A stretch of DNA of 13,684 nt from an uncultured Collinsella sp. (GTDB lineage Bacteria; Actinomycetota; Coriobacteriia; Coriobacteriales; Coriobacteriaceae), in assembly GCA_902494245.1 (NCBI GenBank), contig CABUSR010000045.1, positions 1-13,684 on the forward strand. The letters are read 5' to 3'. Under the pieces are notes generated by a model. That model saw nothing but the letters and a program-made list of their open reading frames with translations, had not been told where the DNA came from and did no database searches. Below are positions 7,421-13,684 of the stretch, piece by piece; the stretch's first letter is position 1; each line of letters starts with the position of its first letter. The position numbers were made by a program, and so were the translations under genes.

Positions 7421-7469
7421 ACCTGCCAAAAAGGGACAGGCTTATTTTGGCAGGTTTTATCTGGGGAAA
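7421..7469 (+). repeat. Dispersed 49-bp hairpin repeat, copy 3
   Basis: This copy is 47/49 identical to copy 2 at 5398-5446 and in the same orientation. It shares the ACCTGCCAAAAAGGGACAGG start, the TTTTGGCAGGT arm and the TTATCTGGGGAAA tail. It lies between the operator array of the AlbA-type gene and the endonuclease gene, about 2.0 kb from copy 2. A terminator role is unlikely because transcription diverges from here. Confidence 0.9.
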
Positions 7470-7624
7470 CGCCGAATAGCCCCACATCAACAACTGCTGC
7501 AGCTCCATATGAGACAAATGAATCTGTAGCGTCTATCCCAAATCTTGAGTATTTGTTCGATAGAACGACCCTCGGCGGCTCCTGCTAGACTGGTAGATTC
7601 CCAACCGTCCATCCAGGAGCCTCA
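7470..7624 (+). promoter_or_regulatory. Leader region of the endonuclease gene
   Basis: TGCTAGACT (7583-7591) is an extended -10 candidate 34 bases before the start codon. No good -35 lies at the right spacing; TTGAGT at 7545-7550 is too far away. AGGAG (7615-7619) is a good ribosome binding site 5 bases before the ATG. I see nothing recognisable in 7471-7540. Confidence 0.35.
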
Positions 7625-8590
7625 ATGTCGCGCAAGTCCGCCTACAAGCAAGTCCTTTCCATCGGCACCGCCGTGGTGCTGGGGTTTGCGCTGTTTACGG
7701 GATCGCTCGACGGAGCTCCCAAGCTGCTGTCGCCGCAAAGCGATGAACAGGCGGTAGCTCTGGCCGAGAAGCAAAACGAGAGTCCCAAGCGCACCGGCAA
7801 CGAGGCAGACCTGGTCGCCCGGCTCGAATCGGGAACAGCCAGCTCCGAGGACTCCGACGATGGCTCTGAATCCGCCGCAATTGACACCGGTGACGACACT
7901 TCCACAGGCAGCGCCGCCACCCCCATCGACGAGGTCGAAAACCCCGACCTCAACCGCGCCCGCGGTGTTTATCTCAGCAGCATTCCCGACTACGCCGGCA
8001 ACCCCTACGTTGCCCTTCGCGCCGACAGCACGCACCCGCTCGGCACACCATCATTCACGCTCGATGAATACGAGCGCGCTACAGAAGAGGGTTGCTTTAA
8101 GAAGTTCTCCAAGCTCGACAGTTTGGGCCGCACCCGCAAAGCGCTCGCCTGCGTAGGCCCCGAATCGCTCGGCCAGGGCAAGCGCGGCGATATCTCGCGC
8201 ATCCACCCCGCCGGCTGGCGCCAGCAGCGCTACGACTTTATTCCGGGCCAGAGCCTCTACAACCGCTGCCACCTTATCGCCTGGTCGCTCTGCGGCGAAA
8301 ACGCCAACCGTAAGAATCTCCTCACCGGCACGCGCTATCTCAACGAGACGGGCATGCTACCGTTTGAAGAGCAGATTCTCAACTACATCCACGACACGGG
8401 CAACCATGTTCTCTATCGCGTCACGCCCATGTATAACGAAGAGGAACTCGTCTGCCGTGGCGTGCGCCTTGAGGCGCAATCGGTCGAGGACCACGGCAAG
8501 ACCCTCTGCTTCCACGTATACTGCTACAACCTGCAGCCGCACGTGCAAATCGACTACGCCACCGGCCGCAACCAGACCTCGGGAGACTAG
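7625..8590 (+). CDS. DNA/RNA non-specific endonuclease, membrane-anchored or secreted
   Basis: This is a 321-residue exported nuclease. Residues 9-28 (QVLSIGTAVVLGFALFTGSL) form a single hydrophobic segment after a basic N-terminus: a signal peptide or membrane anchor. An acidic, low-complexity Ser/Asp/Glu linker follows (about 38-110). The C-terminal half is a beta-beta-alpha-metal nuclease domain of the DNA/RNA non-specific endonuclease type (Endonuclease_NS_2-like, related to DNA-entry nuclease EndA and streptodornases). YNRCHLIAWSLCGENANRKN (212-231) carries the expected general base His216. GTRYLNETGMLPFE (235-248) carries likely metal-ligand Asn240. Subfamily members of this kind usually have RCH where NucA-type enzymes have RGH, so the Cys is not a defect. 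Likely roles are extracellular DNA degradation, nutrient scavenging or DNA uptake. The start is supported by AGGAG at 7615. The gene stands alone. Confidence 0.88.
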   Translation: MSRKSAYKQVLSIGTAVVLGFALFTGSLDGAPKLLSPQSDEQAVALAEKQNESPKRTGNEADLVARLESGTASSEDSDDGSESAAIDTGDDTSTGSAATPIDEVENPDLNRARGVYLSSIPDYAGNPYVALRADSTHPLGTPSFTLDEYERATEEGCFKKFSKLDSLGRTRKALACVGPESLGQGKRGDISRIHPAGWRQQRYDFIPGQSLYNRCHLIAWSLCGENANRKNLLTGTRYLNETGMLPFEEQILNYIHDTGNHVLYRVTPMYNEEELVCRGVRLEAQSVEDHGKTLCFHVYCYNLQPHVQIDYATGRNQTSGD

Positions 8591-8650
8591 GGCCGACCAA
8601 GCTGCCCCAAAACCTAACATGATCCGTTTTCCTCCGTCCCCAAGGGATCA

Positions 8651-8680
8651 AAAAGAGCCGCCCCGGTTACCCAGGGCGGC
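8651..8680 (-). terminator. Intrinsic terminator of the EF-G-like gene
   Basis: On the minus strand, GCCGCCC (8680-8674) and GGGCGGC (8663-8657) form a GC stem with a 10-base loop, followed by TCTTTTT (8656-8650). This is a normal intrinsic terminator about 40 bases past the stop codon of the minus-strand gene. The same stem may help terminate the convergent endonuclease transcript. Confidence 0.85.
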
Positions 8681-8718
8681 CCTTGCATCGGCATGCATGT
8701 TGCAGGCAAAACCACGCG

Positions 8719-10794
8719 TTACTTGGCGCGGCCCTCCTCATAGCGCTCGACCAGCTTGGCCTGAACGTCATAAGGCACCTGCTCATAGCCTGCGGGCTTC
8801 ATGGTAAAGTCACCCGTGCCGCGCGTGATAGAGCGCAGGCGCGTCGAGTAATCCGTCAGCTCGGCCAGCGGCGCCTGGGCAATAACCACGGTATCGCCGC
8901 GCTCATCGGTCTCCATGCCCGTCACGCGACCGCGCGATGCCGAGATGTCGCCCATCACGGCGCCGGCGTAGCTCTCGGGGATAGTCACCGTGATTTCCTC
9001 GATGGGCTCCAGCACCACCGGGTCGGCATCGGCGCATGCCTTGCGCAGGCCGATGCGAGCCGCCGCGCGGAACGCCATCTCGTTGGAGTCGACGCTGTGA
9101 TACGAGCCGTCGTACACAGCCACGCGAATGCCCGTGAGCGGATAGCCGGCAATGATGCCGTCCTTCATGGTCTCCTGGACGCCCTTGTCCACGGCGGGGA
9201 TCAGCGAGCGCGGAATGCGGCCGCCCACGACCTCGTCCACAAACTCATAGCCGTCGCTCGTGCCGTCGGGCCCAATGAGCGGCTCCACGCGCAGCCAGCA
9301 GTCGCCGTACTGACCGGCGCCGCCGGTCTGCTTCTTATGGCGGCCCTGGGCACTTGCCGTACGGCGAATGGTCTCGCGATACGGAATGCGGATCGGCACG
9401 CTCTTGGCCACGACTTTGGTGCGATCCTCCAAACGGTTGAGCAGCACCGAAACCTGCGCCTCACCCACCGCCGAAATGATGGTCTGGCCGGTCTCCTCGT
9501 CACGATCGATGCTCATGGTCGGATCAGCCTTGCACGCCTTCTCGATAAACGTATAGAGCTTCTCTTCGTCGCCACGATTCTCGGCCTCGATGGCAATGCG
9601 GTACTGCGAGTTGGGGAACTTAAACGCCGCCGCCTCGACCTTACCGGTAATGGAGAGTGTGTCACCCGTCTCGGCAGCCAGCTTGGGCGCCACGATGATG
9701 TCACCGGCATAAGCGTGGCCAACCTCGGTCATATCGCGGCCGCACATCACATACAGGTGGGCCAGACGATCGCTCTTGCGGGTACGCGCGTTGATCAGCT
9801 CAAGGCCCGGCTCAAGCGTGCCCGTCAGCACCTTGATAAAGCTGATGCGACCCTGCTGCGGATCGGCCAGCGTCTTAAACACAAACGCCACCGGACGGTC
9901 ATCGTCACTCGAGATCTTAAGCGAATCGCCGTCGATAAGCGGCATCTCGCCGTAGTCGGTCGGCGCCGGGAAGTACGTCGCGATGTCGTCCATCAGCGAG
10001 TTGACGCCCTGCTCCTTAATGCAATCGCCCGCAAAGACCGGCACAAAGATGCGCTCAGCGATCGCCTTCGACAGCAGGCCTTCAAGCTCCTCCTGCGTCA
10101 GTGTCTCCTCGCCTTCCAGGTATTTCATCATAAGCTCGTCGTCGGCCTCGGCAACGAGTTCGCACAGATGGTCATGGGCCTCCTCGGCCTGGGCACGATA
10201 CTCCTCGGGAATCTCCGACTCAACGGCTTCGGTGCCGTTGCAATGGCGCGCCTTCATGCGCACCAGGTCGATGATGCCGTCAAAGTCCTCGCCCTCGCCC
10301 CAGGGAAGGGTCACGGCGCCCAGGCGCGTGCCAAAGCGCTCTTGCAGCAGGTCCATGGTGGTCGTAAAGCTGGCCTCGGAGCGCGACAGACGGTTCACGA
10401 ACACCGCACGCGCCAGACGTAGATCCTCCGCCGCATACCAAAGCTTGACGGTCGTAGGCTGCGGGCCGGCCTCGGCGTCAACCACAAACAGAGCCGTCTC
10501 GCAGACGCTCATCGCAGCAAAGGCGTCGCCGATAAAATCGGGGTAGCACGGAGCATCGAGCACGTTGATGCGGGCGCCCTTCCAGTCGATCGGCGCGATG
10601 GTCGTCGAGATGGAGAATGAACGCTTGACCTCTTCGGGGTCATAGTCGAGTGTGGGCTTGGTGCCGTCGTGGCCGCCCAGGCGGGCGGTCTTACCGGAAA
10701 GGTGGAGCATGGCCTCGGCGAGTGAAGTCTTGCCCACCCCGCCTTGGCCTACGAGCACCACGTTCCTTACATTGCCGGTCTTGGGAGCACCCAT
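8719..10794 (-). CDS. Elongation factor G-like protein (EF-G2 type) with altered G motifs
   Basis: This 691-residue protein has the full EF-G length and domain order. The GTPase-like domain is N-terminal; later segments YRIAIEAENRGDEEKLYTF, GRHKKQTGGAGQYGDCWLRV and GDISASRGRVTGM...APLAELTDYSTRLRSITRGTGDF correspond to EF-G domains III-V. The P-loop GQGGVGKT (16-23) is intact. G3 is DAPCYPDF (80-87) instead of DTPGH(V)DF, losing the glycine and the catalytic histidine. G4 is NRLS (134-137) instead of NKxD. It therefore fits the EF-G-like second-copy family of actinobacteria (EF-G2, M. tuberculosis FusA2-like) rather than the essential translocase. Ribosome binding and nucleotide specificity are uncertain. 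The start at 10794 has a perfect AAGGAGGT site; a longer in-frame extension upstream to 10905 lacks support. The gene stands alone. Confidence 0.92.
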   Translation of the reverse strand: MGAPKTGNVRNVVLVGQGGVGKTSLAEAMLHLSGKTARLGGHDGTKPTLDYDPEEVKRSFSISTTIAPIDWKGARINVLDAPCYPDFIGDAFAAMSVCETALFVVDAEAGPQPTTVKLWYAAEDLRLARAVFVNRLSRSEASFTTTMDLLQERFGTRLGAVTLPWGEGEDFDGIIDLVRMKARHCNGTEAVESEIPEEYRAQAEEAHDHLCELVAEADDELMMKYLEGEETLTQEELEGLLSKAIAERIFVPVFAGDCIKEQGVNSLMDDIATYFPAPTDYGEMPLIDGDSLKISSDDDRPVAFVFKTLADPQQGRISFIKVLTGTLEPGLELINARTRKSDRLAHLYVMCGRDMTEVGHAYAGDIIVAPKLAAETGDTLSITGKVEAAAFKFPNSQYRIAIEAENRGDEEKLYTFIEKACKADPTMSIDRDEETGQTIISAVGEAQVSVLLNRLEDRTKVVAKSVPIRIPYRETIRRTASAQGRHKKQTGGAGQYGDCWLRVEPLIGPDGTSDGYEFVDEVVGGRIPRSLIPAVDKGVQETMKDGIIAGYPLTGIRVAVYDGSYHSVDSNEMAFRAAARIGLRKACADADPVVLEPIEEITVTIPESYAGAVMGDISASRGRVTGMETDERGDTVVIAQAPLAELTDYSTRLRSITRGTGDFTMKPAGYEQVPYDVQAKLVERYEEGRAK

Positions 10795-10806
10795 GATGAC
10801 CTCCTT

Positions 10807-11029
10807 GCAGGGCCGCGCGCAATGCGCGACGCCAACGGGGAGAGTTCGCGGTCGGTGCCGTCCCGGGAGCAGCATGGTCGGCAACCGAGCCGACTCACCC
10901 TCCAAATGTCCTATGCCACCACCCTACCCTCACGGGCGGCTGTCCATGCATACCTTTCGGCGCACGTATGAATACGGGCGGCGAGAGGAAGGGGGACGCA
11001 TGCGAGGCGATTATTGGACCCCGCCGATG
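10807..11029. other. Spacer between the EF-G-like gene and the ABC operon
   Basis: The spacer holds a probable 5' leader of the EF-G-like gene on the minus strand, with a hairpin GTCGGC (10877-10882) / GCCGAC (10889-10894). I find no convincing promoter hexamers. A short plus-strand frame with a purine-rich GAGGAAGGGGG upstream (ATG at 11000) is discussed among the findings. No other gene is visible. Confidence 0.4.
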
Positions 11030-11069
11030 CAAATAAAATGCCGCCGCGGGCCGTAAGACCTGCGGCGGC
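11030..11069 (-). terminator. Intrinsic terminator of the amino-acid ABC operon
   Basis: On the minus strand, GCCGCCGC (11069-11062) and GCGGCGGC (11047-11040) form an 8-bp GC stem with a 14-base loop, followed by ATTTTATTTG. It lies about 35 bases beyond the ATPase stop codon. Confidence 0.8.
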
Positions 11070-11104
11070 TTCGCCTCAATTAATAGTTGAGCAAATAGCT
11101 GAGC

Positions 11105-11869
11105 CTACCCCTCGATACGGCTCAAGAACTCACGGGTGCGCTGCTCACGCGGATGGTCGATGACCTGCTCGGCAGGACCCTCCTCGACAATACGACCGCC
11201 GTCCATAAAGACCACGCGATCGGCAACATCGCGCGCAAACTGCATCGCATGGGTCACGATCACCATCGTCATATTCTGCGCCGCCAGGTCTTTAATGACA
11301 CGCAGCACCTCGGCCGTTAGCTCGGGATCGAGCGCCGAGGTCGGCTCGTCAAAGAATAAGATTTCCGGATCGAGCGCCAGGGCGCGGGCGATACTCACAC
11401 GCTGTTGCTGACCGCCCGAAAGCTCACACGGAACCTTGTTCTCGTTGCCCGTAAGCCCCATCTGCGCGATCAACTCGCGCGCACGAGCTTCCGCCTGCTC
11501 GCGCGGGCGCTTAAGCACGCGGATCGGCGCGTCGATGATGTTTTTCATCACGGTATAGTGCGGGAACAGGTTGTAATTTTGGAACACCAAGCCGAATCGC
11601 GAGCGTGCCCGCTTGGGCACATCGCCCTTCGCATAGACCGCGCCCGAACCCGCATCCGTCGCAACGGCAAGGTCACCAAACGAGAGCGAGCCTCCGTCGA
11701 GTGTCTCGAGCAGCGTGGCACACCGCAGCAGCGTGGACTTGCCGCCACCCGAAGGCCCGATAATCGCCACGACCTCGCCACGCTTGACCTCGAGCGAAAT
11801 ATCCTTGAGCACCTCATTGCCGCCAAACGCCTTGCGCGCGCTTTCGATTTTCATCACTGAGTTAGTCAT
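11105..11869 (-). CDS. Polar amino-acid ABC transporter, ATP-binding protein
   Basis: This 254-residue ATPase energises the importer encoded just upstream. Walker A GPSGGGKST is at 38-46, and the Q-loop is FQNYNLFP with Gln97. The ABC signature LSGGQQQR is at 150-157, Walker B ILFFDEPTSALDPE at 170-183, and the H-loop His207 is in VTHAM. The sequence is typical of GlnQ/ArtP/HisP-type polar amino-acid ATPases. I chose the ATG at 11869, which overlaps the permease stop codon by 8 bases (ATGACTAA) and suggests translational coupling. The ATG at 11854 (MKIESARKAFGG) is a possible alternative, and neither has a strong ribosome binding site. It is the last gene of a three-gene operon. The substrate cannot be assigned from the ATPase. 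Confidence 0.95.
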   Translation of the reverse strand: MTNSVMKIESARKAFGGNEVLKDISLEVKRGEVVAIIGPSGGGKSTLLRCATLLETLDGGSLSFGDLAVATDAGSGAVYAKGDVPKRARSRFGLVFQNYNLFPHYTVMKNIIDAPIRVLKRPREQAEARARELIAQMGLTGNENKVPCELSGGQQQRVSIARALALDPEILFFDEPTSALDPELTAEVLRVIKDLAAQNMTMVIVTHAMQFARDVADRVVFMDGGRIVEEGPAEQVIDHPREQRTREFLSRIEG

Positions 11870-12515
11870 GATAATAGTCCAGCTTCTTTTCGGCGGCGCC
11901 CAGCAGCATCTCGACCACAAAGTTAAAAATCCAGTAGATCAGCGCCGCAATCGCAAACGGCACCATGCTCACCTGCGAGGCGACCAGCGCCTTGGCCGTC
12001 GAGAACATCTCACCCACGCCAATGGCAAACGCCAGCGACGTGTCCTTGACCAGCGTGATGATCTCGTTGCCCATCGCCGGCAGAATACGCTTGGCGACCT
12101 GCGGCATCACGATATACAGAAACGTCTGCACGCGCGAGTAGCCCAGCACCTCGGCTGCCTCGTATTGACCACGCGGAATGGACTGCAGGCCCGAGCGATA
12201 GATCTCGGCAAAGTAACCGGCGTAGTTGATGATGAACGCCACGACGCACGCCGTCCACTTGGAATCGGGCGTGAGCGAAATGCCAAACACGTAGTACGGG
12301 GCAAAGTAGATGGCAAACATCTGCAGCATGAGCGGCGTACCGCGCATGACCGAAATGTAGATGCGCGCAATCCAGCGAAGCGGCACGATTTTGCTCATGC
12401 GCATAAACGCCACGGGGATTCCCAGCGGAATCGACCCGAGCAGCGTCAGTACAAACAGCTGCAAACTGACCAAGAATCCCTGGCCAAGCATCTGCATCAT
12501 GACCTGAATAGACAT
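11862..12515 (-). CDS. Polar amino-acid ABC transporter, permease
   Basis: This 217-residue integral membrane protein belongs to the HisM/ArtQ/GlnP family. It has an N-terminal hydrophobic segment (about 14-38) and further membrane spans around 55-80, 88-108, 145-172 and 183-205. The EAA loop that contacts the ATPase is EAAEVLGYSRVQTFLYIVMP (119-138). RGTPLMLQMFAIYF (59-72) is characteristic of the polar amino-acid permease family. I use the ATG at 12515, which overlaps the stop codon of the binding-protein gene by one base (TAATG). A TTG start at 12530 is possible but less likely. A single permease gene implies a homodimeric channel. Confidence 0.94.
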   Translation of the reverse strand: MSIQVMMQMLGQGFLVSLQLFVLTLLGSIPLGIPVAFMRMSKIVPLRWIARIYISVMRGTPLMLQMFAIYFAPYYVFGISLTPDSKWTACVVAFIINYAGYFAEIYRSGLQSIPRGQYEAAEVLGYSRVQTFLYIVMPQVAKRILPAMGNEIITLVKDTSLAFAIGVGEMFSTAKALVASQVSMVPFAIAALIYWIFNFVVEMLLGAAEKKLDYYHD

Positions 12516-13375
12516 TACTTGAGCACCCAATTATCGAAAGATAGACCATAGCTTGAATACTTGTCGCAGAGATCCTTAACCGTACCGTCATCGTAGAGTG
12601 CCTTGAGCGACTCGGTCACGGCGTCGGCCGACTTGGTGTCGCCCTTCTTAAAGCCGACGGCGTAATGCTCGCTGGACAGCGGCTCATCAAGCTGCGTATA
12701 GGTATCGGGCTTGGCGGCAAGCTGATACTGGGCAATCGAAAGATCGCACGCCACGGCATCGACCGCGCCGCTCTCGAGCTGCATAAAGGCCGTGTTGTAC
12801 TCGCCGATCGTGTCGAGCGTGGCAAACGTCGCCGCCAGATCCTTCTGGTCACCCTCGAGCACATCCTGCGCAGCGGAATCGGTCTGGGTAATCACGGTCT
12901 TGCCGGCAAGATCGTCCCAGCTCTTGATGCCTGCATCCTTCTTTACCACCAGCACCTGCTCGTTGAGCATGTACGGCTCGGAGAACGTGTAGTCGTCCTC
13001 GCGGCCCTCCATGGTAAAGCCGTTCCAGATGCAGTTGATGGCGCCCGAGTTAAGCAGCGTATCCTTGGCGTCCCAGTCGATGGCCTCGTATTTGACCTCC
13101 CAGCCCTGCTTATCGGCAACAGCCTTGGCCAGATCGAGATCAAAGCCGGTGTACTCGCCATCGTCGCCCACAAAGCCGTACGGAGGATAGGACTTATCAA
13201 AGCCCACCACGAGCTTCTTGGACTCCGCAGCGCCCTTCACATCCTTGGCTGCGGCAGAACCGGCAGCAGAGCCCTTATCGGCACCGCCGCCACAACCAAC
13301 CAGGCCAAGGCCTAGAACCGTGGCGAGCGAGCCGGCTAGACCAACAAACTGACGACGAGACATATCGGTGTTCAT
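12515..13375 (-). CDS. Amino-acid ABC transporter substrate-binding lipoprotein (Tat-type signal)
   Basis: This 286-residue extracytoplasmic type 2 periplasmic-binding protein captures the substrate for the importer. The N-terminus MNTDMSRRQFVGLAG has a twin-arginine motif (SRRQF, 6-10), then a hydrophobic core and lipobox LVGC with Cys28 as the lipid-anchored residue. A Gly/Ala/Ser-rich tether (29-55) precedes the folded domain. The domain has the hallmarks of the family: LVVGFDKSYPPYGF, YTGFDLDLAKAVA, NGFTMEGRE and YMLNEQVLVV. These suggest a polar amino acid ligand, perhaps glutamine, cystine or arginine, which the sequence does not settle. The ATG at 13375 has AAGGGGG about 7 bases upstream. 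An in-frame GTG at 13396 is less likely. It is the first gene of the SBP-permease-ATPase operon, with 1-bp and 8-bp overlaps downstream. Confidence 0.95.
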   Translation of the reverse strand: MNTDMSRRQFVGLAGSLATVLGLGLVGCGGGADKGSAAGSAAAKDVKGAAESKKLVVGFDKSYPPYGFVGDDGEYTGFDLDLAKAVADKQGWEVKYEAIDWDAKDTLLNSGAINCIWNGFTMEGREDDYTFSEPYMLNEQVLVVKKDAGIKSWDDLAGKTVITQTDSAAQDVLEGDQKDLAATFATLDTIGEYNTAFMQLESGAVDAVACDLSIAQYQLAAKPDTYTQLDEPLSSEHYAVGFKKGDTKSADAVTESLKALYDDGTVKDLCDKYSSYGLSFDNWVLK

Positions 13376-13393
13376 GGTATTCCCCCTTGATGG

Positions 13394-13413
13394 CACTTTA
13401 GTTAAGTAAAGTG
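13394..13413. promoter_or_regulatory. Inverted repeat in the 5' leader of the ABC operon
   Basis: CACTTTA (13394-13400) and TAAAGTG (13407-13413) are perfect 7-bp arms around a 6-base centre. They lie between the promoter and the ribosome binding site of the operon, about 20-35 bases downstream of the -10 box. The position suits a repressor operator or a small mRNA hairpin. The bound factor is unknown. Confidence 0.4.
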
Positions 13414-13431
13414 AGTCGTGTAACGTCCAGA

Positions 13432-13460
13432 ATCATACACTCTACCTTGATAAAGTACAA
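13432..13460 (-). promoter_or_regulatory. Promoter of the amino-acid ABC operon
   Basis: On the minus strand, TTGTAC (13460-13455) and TATGAT (13437-13432) are separated by exactly 17 bases, a good sigma-70-type promoter. The expected transcript has a leader of about 50 bases before the start codon at 13375. Confidence 0.7.
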
Positions 13461-13490
13461 GGGAGAGGTTGCCCGGCGTGGGCGGGGAGC

Positions 13491-13633
13491 GGCGCGTAAT
13501 TAAGTTTCCTGCTCTACAGTCCTGCGCAAGACGGAAAGCACGCATGGAGCACTAGGTTGGAGCACCCGGCTGAGTGGCGCCCGGCGCGGAGTTTAATTTG
13601 CTGCTCTACAGTCCTGCTCACGACGGAGGCCAC
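13491..13633 (+). repeat. Two diverged direct copies of a 51-bp sequence
   Basis: Bases 13491-13541 and 13583-13633 align without gaps and agree at about 41 of 51 positions. Both start GGCGCG and share an identical TGCTCTACAGTCCTG. The copies are 92 bp apart. The second copy forms the left arm of the palindrome that ends the window. No coding potential is evident. Confidence 0.65.
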
Positions 13634-13684
13634 ATTAAGTGGCCTCCTGTTCGTGCGGAACTCGCGACAAATTAAACTCCGCGC
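13584..13684. repeat. Nested palindromic element at the window edge
   Basis: The outer arms GCGCGGAGTTTAATTTG (13584-13600) and its complement (13668-13684) are a perfect 17-bp inverted repeat ending at the last base. The inner arms GGAGGCCAC (13625-13633) and GTGGCCTCC (13639-13647) surround an ATTAA loop. The element may extend past the window. Structure and placement resemble a miniature inverted-repeat element. It could also be a terminator or an RNA. Confidence 0.7.

Noticed and set aside
7625..8590. Cys instead of Gly in the RGH motif taken as a sign of an inactive nuclease
   Set aside because: From memory of the family, an NRCHLI form with intact downstream GTRYLN is common in this subfamily, so the catalytic His216 context looks normal.
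8683..10422. A 579-codon open frame on the plus strand
   Set aside because: It is antisense to the EF-G-like gene, with a low-complexity His/Arg/Leu/Ala-rich translation and no recognisable domain.
10795..10905. A 37-residue N-terminal extension of the EF-G-like protein
   Set aside because: The perfect AAGGAGGT site directly before the ATG at 10794, and the usual position of the P-loop after this start, favour the shorter form.

Overview
The window reads as an accessory-rich stretch of a GC-rich Gram-positive chromosome. The best guess is a gut actinobacterium of the class Coriobacteriia, Collinsella-like. This is inferred from three things: high-GC codon use, a Tat-type lipoprotein signal (SRRQF...LVGC) on a solute-binding protein, and an actinobacterial-style second EF-G. 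No rRNA, tRNA or CRISPR is visible.

Left part (1-4342). The right end of an IS3-family insertion sequence (1-91) abuts the 3' end of glmS, on the minus strand. glmS makes glucosamine-6-phosphate for cell-wall synthesis. glmS and a LacI-family repressor gene (+) diverge from a 315-bp spacer. That spacer holds ACCA/TGGT palindromes on the glmS side and one copy of a dispersed 49-bp hairpin repeat on the lacI side. A strong bidirectional terminator separates lacI from a convergent HAD phosphatase gene (-).

Middle (4343-8718). A larE-type sulfur transferase gene (+) is followed by an unusual hairpin-rich spacer. Next is a single-gene module (-) encoding an AlbA_2/Schlafen-like, GHKL-ATPase-like and winged-helix regulator. 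Upstream of it lies an array of about eight copies of the decamer TTTAGAGAGA in both orientations. Two direct copies of the 49-bp repeat bracket this module. A membrane-anchored DNA/RNA non-specific endonuclease gene (+) follows.

Right part (8719-13684). An EF-G-like factor (-) has degenerate G motifs. Then comes a tightly overlapping polar amino-acid ABC importer operon on the minus strand: Tat lipoprotein, permease, ATPase. It has a good promoter and a terminator. The window ends in a palindromic, partly duplicated intergenic element that may continue beyond the edge.

The housekeeping genes (glmS, HAD, EF-G-like, ABC importer) do not form one pathway. The most distinctive material is the 5.4-7.5 kb block: a regulator gene with an elaborate operator array, bracketed by direct copies of a mobile-looking hairpin repeat. 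It could be a self-regulated, horizontally exchanged cassette.
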